A DNA stretch of 64,000 nt from Argopecten irradians (lineage: Eukaryota; Mollusca; Bivalvia; Pectinida; Pectinidae), in contig NC_091139.1 of NCBI RefSeq assembly GCF_041381155.1, positions 6,944,383 to 7,008,382 of the forward strand, given 5' to 3'. Below are positions 21,709-32,763 of this stretch, in pieces. A program made the position numbers and the translations under genes. The notes under the pieces were generated by a model that saw only the letters and a program-made list of their open reading frames with translations, was not told the origin of the DNA and made no database searches. The first letter of the stretch is position 1. The number at the start of each line of letters is the position of its first letter.

Positions 21709-24073
21709 TGAAGATAAAGAATCTGAAAATCAGAAAGTCGAATTTGGTATGAAAACAAATAGAGATTAATTATAGATTCAAAACTATTCCATCAAATGCT
21801 GCTTAGGTTTCTTACAAAGAGTCATGTGGTTAACTGACATAGGTCAGTATACAGCTCTGAGGTTAAGTGGTATTTGGTTTGTGTATCATATCTGGTCAGT
21901 AACCTATTGTAAATACTACTGTTTATTGACAATGATTAGGTATATATCGACCTCCTTACAATAGTGTTTACTTGTTGTGATGACATTTAAAGTTATATTT
22001 TATCGTTCTTGTTGCTGCTGAAATGTCAAACATATTGAGTCTAACGCTTTTATCGTTTAGTTTCATAATTCTAGTACAAACATTCAGCAAACTTGAAACT
22101 TTACTGGTAGTCTATCTTTATGTTTATGACAATATATCATAGGTTTTAGATATCATAGATCACATAATTGGTGAGATGGAATAAACTCTCAATCACAAAC
22201 CTTAATATAGGTTTTATGATATGGACTCGCTTTCCCAAAATAAACCTTAATAATCTTCAGTGAACGTACAACTTTTCGTGACCTCATCGGGTCACGTTAA
22301 ATAGTGAATTGACTTTGTGAAATAGGTCATATTGATAATTTGGTATAAAGATGTTTGATGTTTATACATTTGTTTCTCAAACGGATTATATTACTAGAAC
22401 ATATACACCAAACCACGCAAACCCTAAACTTTTCTTATACTTTGATATTAATTTACTTAGGAGATGTATGTTTTCTTTGATTTAATAAGGAGTTCTAGAA
22501 AAATATGTAAAGATATATAAATTGTTCTATATTTATGAGAACAACAACCAAACTCAGACTAGTCTACAAAGACTTAAACGCTAACAACAACAGTAATAGT
22601 AAGCTAACTAATGTCCCGCTACCTCTCATTTGAGACCATAACAGCCAAATTACATGTTATTTTGGACATACATTATCATGTACGACCAAATATGCTCGCC
22701 AATCATCGATACATTACAATTTCCTGTATGATCATTTTGACTTTTCATTTTTTTTTTATTTAAAAATCCTATACAAGAACCTTTAATCAATCAGATAATA
22801 TATCAAAATTGACCACTTAGAAGCCTCCTTGGGTGGAGGAGGGGGAGGGGTTGAGTTATAATAAAACCCTATAACAACTAAATCAATGTTATTTTGATAA
22901 ACTATCAATACAATGTGTAATGGTTTACCTTACGTGATGGTGGTTTTTCAGTACAAGCATAAATTCACTGTTTAGACTAGTATGTATCGTACAAAAGAAC
23001 TTTGCTTCATCAATCATAGTGCAGCTGAAATAAATTTTAATTCGTGACTTGTGCTTCATTTCGTTCGGAAAATTGTAAAATGCACTCAATCATATAGTGT
23101 ATGAAAAATCACCGGAATTCCCAGGCTGACTGGGATCGATATAGATGGAAAACAATTGTCTAGAAAAATGTAAACCGTATAAAGACATAATATGCTTAGA
23201 CATTTCAATAACGTAAAGTGACTAGTCAATGTCATATAAATGGATATCGTATTTCCAAATTTGGATATTTCAATCAAACTGTCGGTGATTATCATATTTC
23301 TATCCCGCTTTACTATTAGCTTATATATCTATCGGTTCGATAGAAATCTAGAGAAAATTTTAATTACGTTTTAAATTGAAATCTATTTAAATATGATCTA
23401 CGTGAGAATTGCTAATAATTTAAGCATTGAAATGTCATCAACTATATACGTCACTGTTGTATAATAAAAATAAATGAATTGATAAAAGCTATTCATCCAA
23501 AATCTACGATACATGAAGTGCAATTGTCACAATTTAATTTTCCTAATCACATGTGAATTCTTGCATAAAACCCATAAATATTAATTTTTAATTTGATGTA
23601 TTACACTCAAAACTGTATTTGAAAATAATAATGACTACATGATTGGCGCGAAGTTGACAATTTAGTAGCATAATTGATTCGTAAGATTCAACGCGGACAC
23701 ATAAAGGTTTGGTGTAACATTACCTTCGGCATAAAGCCTTCGGATATATCAAAGCGAATGTGTAGTCATGTTATATTAAAACACCAAGGTCCTTCACCTT
23801 TTGCATGTTTACGACATATTTTGCCATCTTTAGTACACACATATATTGAATTTGTTCAGAACGGGAAGCCAGGCGCGACATGTAGTAATTGCTCTCTAAT
23901 CCCGAGCTCTTTCTTCTCGACTGTTTGTTTGTCAAACGTATTAACAATAAATGATATTCAATAGATTACAGTCAATTTAAAAGAAAAAGAAAATCTGTTT
24001 TGACACTTTTAAATACTGTATAGATACAAGGGATAATTGACTTGTTATCGATATATACCATCTTGTAAACAGG
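21709..24073. other. Intergenic, no gene seen
   Basis: AT-rich; a purine-rich GGAGGAGGGGGAGGGG patch at about 22834-22851. The 96-codon plus-strand frame at 23674-23964 matches nothing I know and lies in a stretch without splice or promoter signals. Confidence 0.4.
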
Positions 24074-24081
24074 TATATAAG
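24074..24081 (+). promoter_or_regulatory. TATA box of the 24332 gene
   Basis: TATATAAG followed by a relatively GC-rich stretch (GTGCGTTCGCTTCGGG). Start of transcription expected near 24103-24110, giving a 5' UTR of about 225 bases, similar to the ~205 bases of the 12455 gene. Confidence 0.5.
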
Positions 24082-24331
24082 CCTGTGCGTTCGCTTCGGG
24101 TACACATATAGTAGAGAGTCTTGCTGGAGAGTACACACAACTGAACGGTACAGATAACCTCAACGCCGTGATACACTCACAAGGACAATTCATCATATAA
24201 TTGTATAAGGTGAAATTGCGCTAGTTTAGAAACATTCATCAAAACCTGTGCTCATATATCGTCAACAAAGACGTAAAGCAGTGTTTGAGAACGTTTTAAA
24301 GCTATATCTGGATTAATTAAGAGAAGGGTTC

Positions 24332-24721
24332 ATGATGATCATGGACGGTTCCAATGTCTATGACTACCAGTCTGCCATCCTTCCTAGAAGCAGACCTCGT
24401 GCAGACTCGGAGTCTAATTACTCCGATTGCAGTGACCGCTCAAGAGACTCAACAGACTCTACGGATACCATAAAAAGCATATCCAGAGACAAGTTGCCGA
24501 AAGGATCAGATATTTTCCAGAAAGTGTTAGATGAACTGATGCCGAAACCAGTGGAGGAAATTCCTATAAAGGTAGACCGACCCAAAAACGCAATGTCAAA
24601 ATCTACGAGAGCCAAGCAGAAGGCGTCGTTGCGAGCTGTGGCATGTACTATCAGATTCAAGAAAATGTTTGAAGCATCACACCAACAAAAAACAAACGTT
24701 TCATCACATGAAAAAGTATAG
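24332..24721 (+). CDS. Small single-exon gene, LPKGS-motif family member 3
   Basis: 129 residues from ATG 24332 (further in-frame ATGs at 24335 and 24341 are equally possible). Blocks: YDYQSAILPRSRP near the start, matching the FQ.A(L/I) block of the other two; a serine/aspartate stretch (SDCSDRSRDSTDSTD); RDKLPKGSDIFQKVLDEL (about residues 51-68); a basic region rich in K and R; and CTIRFKKMFEASH near the end, matching HTVRFEKQTFKRSH of the 12455 gene. An AATAAA at 25276-25281 is a suitable 3' end. The order of motifs, intronless structure and TATA promoter make this the clearest sister of the 12455 gene. Function unknown; a small inducible nuclear regulator is a guess. Confidence 0.7.
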   Translation: MMIMDGSNVYDYQSAILPRSRPRADSESNYSDCSDRSRDSTDSTDTIKSISRDKLPKGSDIFQKVLDELMPKPVEEIPIKVDRPKNAMSKSTRAKQKASLRAVACTIRFKKMFEASHQQKTNVSSHEKV

Positions 24722-25290
24722 GAAAGAGACCAACAGCATAGTTAAGTTACAGTGAGATATGATCTCGTTCATAAAGAAAGTTTCCTAAAAGGATGTGTAA
24801 CGTGCCTAAGCATACTACCTCAGAAATGAACGCGTATCACTTAGCGGTATTTCGGGACTGTCATGGTGAACCGGAACAATGTGCGTAATTGGATGTGCAA
24901 TATGACAGACCTCTTTGTCTGATGTGATTTTGCTGTGGACGTGAGCAAACTGAACTTCATTGTGAGATAAAGTGTTCAGCTTAGCATGCGATACGTTGTG
25001 ATTGACGAAGCGACAAATTGCAATTTAATAATGGTATATCATTAAAATGTAGATTTCAAAACAATTGAAATCACATCACATATATAATCACATAATTTGT
25101 ATATAACTTTGCTCATGAATATTAATCCAACTTTGCAATGTGATATTTTTGTATGTTTACACTTCTTAGATATCATTTTTCATAATGTTTACATTTATCA
25201 TATTTTTTCGCATATTTTCAATAATCTATTTTTTTTCATTATTGCAAGCTGTATTTCATACTATTCAATGTTTCAAATAAAGCTTTCGAA
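24722..25290 (+). other. Probable 3' UTR of the 24332 gene
   Basis: No reading frame of note and AT-rich towards the end; AATAAA at 25276-25281 followed by GCTTTCG. The small hydrophobic frame at 25097-25339 is a by-product of T-rich DNA. Confidence 0.4.
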
Positions 25291-25391
25291 ACGTATTTCG
25301 GAATTTATTGTTTCAATATTCGTAGAAAAATTTCCATAATTTGAGAAATTCATACTTCTTCTTTGCTGTTTCTGGTGTGTATATTTATTGT

Positions 25392-25612
25392 AAAGGGTCG
25401 CGGTGGTAAAGTGGTTACGATGTTCCGATATATAACCATTATCCCTTCACCTCTGAATTGCGAGTTTGAAACTCACATGGAACAGTTACCGGGCACTGAT
25501 CATTGGCCAGTGGTTTCTCCCTGGCTCCTCCAGCTATATTAAACCTTCTTATCCTGACACATCCTGAAGTGATCCCAGCTGTTTGTAAGACGTAAAACAA
25601 AGGCAAATAAAA
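25392..25612 (+). mobile_element. tRNA-derived SINE
   Basis: Starts GGGTCGCGGTGGTAAAGTGG with an A-box-like TGGTAAAGTGG, has a B-box-like GAGTTTGAAACTC near 25462, then a tRNA-unrelated body (GGCCAGTGGTTTCTCCCTGG, CTCCTCCAGC) and a tail with GTAAGACGTAAAACAAAGGC and AAATAAAA. The layout is that of molluscan SINEs with a conserved body. Boundaries are approximate. Confidence 0.75.
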
Positions 25613-28600
25613 TGCAACGTCTTCTGAAATCGTATTGTGACCATTTTAAGGCTTTCAAGTTGTATGAAGTATATTCAAATCAAAGACTTTACATTAAATC
25701 ACTGACTTGATGATAACCTGAGAGTCGTCGCCAAAATGTCTACTCCATTTGTAATAATTTTTATAGCCGTACAATACAGAAATAAACAGCTATAAACAAC
25801 AATGTGATAAAAATTTTATGGACCTTTGATATCGTCAATACCACAGGTCTCTTTTTACGTGTAGGTGGGACTAAGTTTTAAGTATAGAAAAATCTATTTC
25901 ATATAGAGTAGTCTTTTTAGGCAATTAAATTAAGAGCAATATATATTTGAAAACTTTTTATTCAAAGTTTAAATCATGCTTTGAGATCGAAATTTAATAC
26001 TAGTTTATTTCTTCTACGTGTTTTTAAATTGAGGTACGTGTATATTTAAGGTATCAAAAATGCGATGGATAAAAATGATTTAACACTAATTAGAAGTAAA
26101 TACAGGTACTGAAAACAGTAATCAATATAAGCTATGCATATATTTCGATTCCATTTATTCATCAATTTGTATGTACATGGCTTGAATGATGAAGAATAGT
26201 CAACTGAAAATCACTTGAAATAAGAAAATAAAAATACAGAATAGTGAGTAGAAGGTTGAACTAGAACAGTTGAAATAGAATAATAGAAATAGGACAAAGG
26301 GAGAAGAACAATGAGAACAGATCTATGGAACCAGAACCAGATGGATCGGAAAAGAAAGCGCTATCTTACTCCTTGAAGACACCTTCAATACAAAATGGAT
26401 CAGCTCATTCATCGTCTCAAATACATCTTAAATGAGCATATACTGTAATTTTAACAATAGAAGAAATATGTCAACTCGCTATCTCGAGCAATGAGCCCAG
26501 TATTTAATTACACTTATGCGAATGAATAATGAAACACATTTGAACGTAAACAAATACGGGGAACAGTGATCAACTGACAATTGAAAAATTATTATTTCAC
26601 TTTTACTATAATTACGTAATAACTATATTGACATTACAAGAAGCCCAATTTTGTTGTACAAAACTTTCAAATATTCAGCTCATTAAGAGTATGGCTTGTT
26701 GAATTGATCAGAAGTGTTTTATCATTAATATACAGTAGTTAGTTTTATGTACACATTATCGTTAGAAGTATTGTAAAATGATGTGTAGGTGAACCACCTG
26801 GTCATAATCATAAAAGGGGAGACGCGCGAATATAGATTATGTTATTTTACTTATATTGTCGTTATAATATACGCTATAGGAATGAATAAATCGGTACATA
26901 TTGTATGTATTTTAATAAATGAACCAATGATATTTATTTCATTTGAATGTATGTAGGAGTAAGGATTTATTACTCATATACGTCCTTGGTAGGAATAACA
27001 AATATACTGATATTCTAAGCAAATATAATCGGGTTGACTGCATGTTACTACTTTTTAAGAAATCACAGTAAAATGAATGAAATTCTGTTCAGATTATAGT
27101 TTCAACTAGGTTTCTTTGATTAAGATTCACAATCGTTCAAAATCAAGCACACTCCCATATGCTTTGGCATCAACAGCTATATCCCATATGCTTTGGCATC
27201 AACAGCTATATGCAAAAATCTACAATAGAAAAAAAACAACATTTCAATTTATATTGTCAGTATGATATACAGTTTAAGAAATTCTGAAATTCATTAATCA
27301 TGCAAATATCTCAATATGTGAATGACATCTATTTTAATTAGATAAAAAACCATATGGATAGGTAAGGAAAAACTAATTAATATATTTCCTAATATGTAAA
27401 TTTGTTGATAAGTATATACATGTATATTGTTCAAATTTATTTATCCACTTCGTGATAGTTTATTTTTAATTTATTTTACATACTTGACGGTCTACTAGTA
27501 AAGCATGAAAAAATTTTGAATCAAGAATCGATTTCCTAACTTTATATTTAACTGAATCGTTTAAGTACATGTATATGGTAACATTTGACTTTAATCAGTT
27601 ATTTCAATCTATTTATACGTAAACTACATGTACATTATTGATAGTAAAATGATAAAAGAAGACTTTTTAGAAAAAAAAAAACTTATAAACTTGGATATAC
27701 ATTTTTCATTTCGACACAATGACTTGAAAAAATTATTAATAAATACACTAATAGCTGATCAATGCACCCATATGTAAGCTAGCTAATTCTACTGCAGCAC
27801 ATACAGGTAGCATGCTTGCAGTTATGAAAATTCGTGCACTTTATCATTCATAAATATATCCTATTTATAAATACGCTGTATTTGTTAATTATATTACAAT
27901 GTTATCTGAAGGAACATTCTCGAGAAAAAAAAAACCAGCAAAATAAGTTTCTGTAACATATTAGTTTTAGATAAAGGCACTTTAAACCTTAAGGTGTGAT
28001 TATAACGAAACATCGTAATTGTATTTCTCAAGGATAACCCTCGTGATATACAGATTAAAGAAAAGCATAGTGAACAGTGATAGAAACACCACAAATGTGT
28101 TTAAAACGTTTGAATGATTACGTGACAAAAGCAATGTACCGGTCAGTAGGCGGTCACTTAAACGTAAACACGAAAAGGAAATAAACACATTAAAACTCTC
28201 AAAGAAATATTGGTTTAGTAATACGATACAACGCTTTATGAAAGCAATATTTACCGTTTATATAAATCAGAAGGGAAATACGTTAGGTAAATACTTGCAG
28301 ACGCACCTTCTTGACTTCATTGAAGGTGTGATTGGCTGTGCCCTTGGCCTTTACATGGGCGTGACGTTGTCAGAAAGGAGAGCTTTGTGAGCTATGACGT
28401 ACTTTATTTTTGTAGCTCAACCTTCAACCTCCCTTGACTGTCAATACTTATATATACTTCATTAGTGTTTATTCTGTCGACCTTTGCTTTTTGCCATATT
28501 GGCATATATGTATATAGCACTCATGTGGTATTTGGTACTCTCTTAATTAGTAGTTCTAGTGTGATACATAAGTGTTCATTATTAATATAACTTACTGTTT

Positions 28601-29477
28601 ATTGTGACCATGCATTCATTGTACATTATAGAATATTTTAATGATGATTTATGTGGCATTGTTATTTATTAATTACCAAATGCTGTGTTTACATTTATTT
28701 CGTCGGAAGAATAGCACTACAGTGCTTATATTGCATCTTGCAACGTTAGATAATATTTCTTGAATCTTGTTATTATTTAGATGTAAATAACTCCCAACAA
28801 CCTTATTTAACTGTTGGTATCCAAAGGGTCGACTTGGGCATGTTATGAAGATAATACTGTAAAAGGCGTTTCAGAAAACATGTCCCGACTTAAAACTAGA
28901 AATAAATCATAATTGCACAAATTAAGTTATTTTTATAAGCTTATGATACCAATATTTGTTGGAGTACAATCATTTACAGCTAAGATTTCACAATAAAACA
29001 TTATCACTTAAAATAATGATCTACTCGTTTTTACCAAGGTATATTCGATCACACAGATTTACAGTATTGTTATTTTGGTATTGTTAATATAACTATTTTA
29101 ACAATAGAACCCTATCAGAGGTCATTTAAGCAAATGGATGTACCTAAATGCTACACAGAAACAAAACAATTGTTTTTCTTACATCAATATTACAGTTGGA
29201 ATTTTTGCAATAAATTCTCGAAGAATAAAGGAGATCTTTCGGAAGGTTATTGACAAGTGTCCAGATGATCATTTCAGAAATGTTTGAAATTACATAACTC
29301 GGTTTTATATAACATACAACTGCATGTGTTAAACTACTCTTTTGAATACATATAAATGTATAATCAAAGTCTATGGATATCCAGAATGGTAGATGTTATG
29401 TCTGGATTTTTGGTTTGGGTTTAATAAGCATTACAATCGACACATGTTTTCTGAAATTACACCCTGTATTCTGTTAA
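25613..29477. other. Intergenic, no gene seen
   Basis: Very AT-rich. The only structure noticed is a perfect 29-bp tandem duplication at 27153-27210 (TCCCATATGCTTTGGCATCA...). All reading frames are short and hydrophobic or low-complexity. Confidence 0.45.
27153..27210. repeat. Tandem duplication, two 29-bp copies
   Basis: CCCATATGCTTTGGCATCAA and the following bases occur twice with no difference, starting at 27154 and 27183. Confidence 0.85.
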
Positions 29478-29637
29478 ATTCTATTCCATAACTATAGCAT
29501 GTGTCGCTGTATTTAAATTCTAGTCCATAACTAGAGAATGTGTCGCAGTATTTAAATTCTAATCCATAACTAGAGAATGTGTCACAGTATTTAAACTCTA
29601 GTCCATAACTAGAGAATGTGTCGCAGTATTTAAATTC
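29478..29637. repeat. 39-bp tandem repeat, four copies
   Basis: TCCATAACTAGAGAATGTGT and CGCAGTATTTAAATTCTA repeat with CCATAAC starts at 29486, 29525, 29564 and 29603, an exact period of 39. The first copy is the most diverged. Confidence 0.9.
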
Positions 29638-29987
29638 GCGAGTTTTAACTTAACCGCAAATATAGCGAAGTGAAATCCCCGCGAATAAAAAAAACATCAG
29701 TTCAGTAACTGGGCTAAATTTGATTTTCCAATACCTTCTTAATTGACATTCTTGTCTCTGTTTTTTGACTTAACAAAATATAAAACTTGTTCAATTATAT
29801 TTATTAGAATCCACATAATATGCGAGGTATCTATTTGTATTTAATTGTTCATTTTGAGCATCAATCATTATATATTTACGCCACAGATAATACGTCACGG
29901 TTGCGTCATATTTGAAACCAAAAACCAAACTGCGATACCAGTACTTATCAATGACAGTCATATCTACATGAATATTTTTTCATACCT

Positions 29988-30468
29988 ACACGTGTAATAA
30001 TGGCTGGTCTAGGGCAATATACTCATGTCGCCTGAGGCTGTATTGCATGGCTACCCATGCATTAAAGCTTCGTGACGTCATGGCGTCAACAAATCTCTAT
30101 TTCCTCGGTAAAATTTTAACATTTTTTCACAAAATTGACTGGTTGTACTATAAAAGATGCAAGCAACGGAATTTGTATTGAAAATATCACGTAATTTTTC
30201 ATGTTTGGAAATTGACTTCCAGTCGTGGATTTCTTCGAATTTATTTCAAAATGGCGGGATGTTATAGTTGTAAAATTGCAATAAAACGTCAAGGTATGAA
30301 AGAAAAATACTCTTTCATTAGTGAATATGAAGGATAGGGATATTCTACCCTCGGGATCACAAAATGTTGCAAAACCCTCGGCAAGCCTCGGGTTTTACTA
30401 CATTTTGTGACCCTAGGGTAGAATATCCCTATCCTTCATATCCTCATATGAAAGAGTCTTATAATCTA
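29988..30468. mobile_element. Palindrome-ended dispersed element, copy 1 (~480 bp)
   Basis: Matches 59325-59745 in reverse orientation over its length (CAATATACTCATGTCGCC, TGGCTACCCATG, CGTGACGTCAT, AAAATGGCGGGATGTTATAG, ATTGCAATAAAA, AGGTATGAAAGAAAAATACT). The right end is a ~160-base palindrome (30306-30468): ATGAAGGATAGGGATATTCT pairs with AGAATATCCCTATCCTTCAT around the core CCCTCGGCAAGCCTCGGG. No reading frame, so non-autonomous; superfamily undetermined. Confidence 0.75.
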
Positions 30469-32763
30469 CCATGATCGCGCTTGATGGTTACTTTACATGA
30501 TGTCGTGAAACTCTACTGCTAGTCATTCTTCTCCGATATACGAGTCCGAAATCCAAGTGGGGTAGATTCCAAGTAACAGTTGGCCAGAGTGATGGTTTTC
30601 CTCCGCTTTGTAGTCAAAACATTCCTTGAGTGACCATGCATTGGTGTAAGACTACAGAAAAGGTAAATTAAACTTAAGAACACTAGTTTAACTCTTTCAA
30701 AAAATATTTAATTTCAATCAAATGTCAAGTGTTACACTCTCAACAACTGTTTTGTTTGCGATTTAATTTGAAGAATATATCAACGTAACTACGTCACTAG
30801 CGATACGTATGATATAGGGAACATGACCTTGACCTTTTTGTATGGGTATAACGAATGTAACATTAAATAGAATGTCGCTTTGAGCAAACATAGATGTTTT
30901 GAAGTCAAAAGTGGAGTATTTCAATAACAAATATTTACAAAATGTTAAGTGAATCTAACATCCTGGGACAAAGTAGACTACTGTAAAGACTAAGGAGCTC
31001 GCACGTAGCCAAGTTGTCATACTAAAATTGGATATCTGCGAAAGCTGTTAGTGGCAACTAAAAACATGAATAGTAAGCAAAAAACGTGTGGAAAACAAAA
31101 AAATGTATGTGCGAAATGAAAAAGAGTTGTAATTAAATACCTAGCTAACATTGAATTAGTATCCTCCGAACACAACTACAGTCTTGGCTACGTGCGAGTT
31201 CTCTAGTCATGAAAGGGAGCATCAGAACTCACACAGTTGTCGATTTCACGAGCAATGAGTTCCGCAACACATTTTTTCACTGCATGACCATATGTTTTCA
31301 TTTATGAACATAGAAACTCTAAACATCTATATTATTTCTCCCTAAACAATTTTGGAAGCACAATGTGGGTGTACATGTATATCTATCTAGTTACCACGAC
31401 GCAACTTCAACTTTATTATCATGATCAGTAAGCCTCTGTGAGTAAATCGAAGTATAGTAGAATGCTACAGTGTTGCTAGAAGTTAATGAAGGTAAAAGTA
31501 AGAGAATTACCAAAATTCGCCTTATCAAATTTATCGCGATTTTTTTCAAAAGCCACAGTTTTACATATCAATTAATGTTTCATGAATGGCACTTTCAAAG
31601 GACTATATTGATGATTCGCAACAATAATACCCCACAAAAAACATTTCACAAGTAAATCGTGAAATTTTACATCCGCGAACTTAACAACTAAGCGTTAAAC
31701 CGTTTAGTAACCGTTAAATATGGAGATATATACCGGCCGACATAGTGACTATCTCGATCTCAATATCAACAGCATTAATTCATTCACTGATGTGTCAATG
31801 TTGGTTTATGATAGGCAGCCGTGTAATTTTATGACTTTGACCTAATTCAGTAATACTTTGGTTCATTATGTAGCAGGGGCGGCGGCTGATTTCGGAAGAT
31901 TTGAGACATTCTATACCTATTCGACATACAACAGAGTATTGTTGTATAGGTGATTGAAGTCGGTCAGATGGATGATACGATATGATACGAGCGAAAGTGA
32001 TCTTTAACGACTTCTGAATTGAACGCTTGCCAAAAAGTCGACCTTGACATTATTTTAAATCGGGTAGGGAGACTGAAATTCTGTGTTGTTGCTATTTTAG
32101 CAAGACAATAGTACTGGCTAGTTCATGTCTTTCGACGGGACATTTAAAAGTAGATTTCTGAATATTAAATATTACAATGGTAATATTGTCTTAGAAATTT
32201 ATCGTATAGGTGATGTTTCACTTCATATTAACGTCATTTATTAAAAGCAGGTCAAAATTAAAAAAATAATATTAGATGTAAAAAGGTGAAAGGAGTTTAT
32301 TAGTAAATAAAAGGTGTATATATTATATATTCCCAAGGAACAAAGTATTCTTAACATGTGGATGTCTTTAAATCTTATGTTTATGACTTACTCTACGTGG
32401 AGACGGGGGTGAAATCAGCTTTAACTGATAGTTTTTATAACAAATTTGTGCTATAACGAATGTTCGTTATAGCAAGGATTTACTGTACTTTATCCATCCC
32501 AACATATAGTAAACATAACGCTTGCGTATTAATTAGTTATGCATATATCAGAATATGTAGGTATTCGACTATGGCTGTATATAACCTAGCCAATATGATT
32601 TCCAGAATATCGTACTTGATTCTATTTTAATGTATGGAATCATTGTTATATTACTTGATCTGTTCAGCCTTTAAACACACTGAAATACATATAATTTTAA
32701 TGTATTTCATTTGTAGTTATATCATAGTAAAGCAGATTTGGTAAGCGTTTTGCTTTACGTTTA
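30469..32763. other. Intergenic, no gene seen
   Basis: Holds GCGAAATT-type degenerate repeats near 31650-31680 and a perfect 24-base palindrome at 32450-32473 (GCTATAACGAATGTTCGTTA plus TAGC). The last part is the presumed 3' region of the minus-strand NXPE gene, with a minus-strand ATTAAA at 32696-32701. Confidence 0.4.

Noticed and set aside
23674-23964. 96-codon plus-strand frame
   Set aside because: No known domain, no promoter or splice context, and base composition like the surrounding intergenic DNA.
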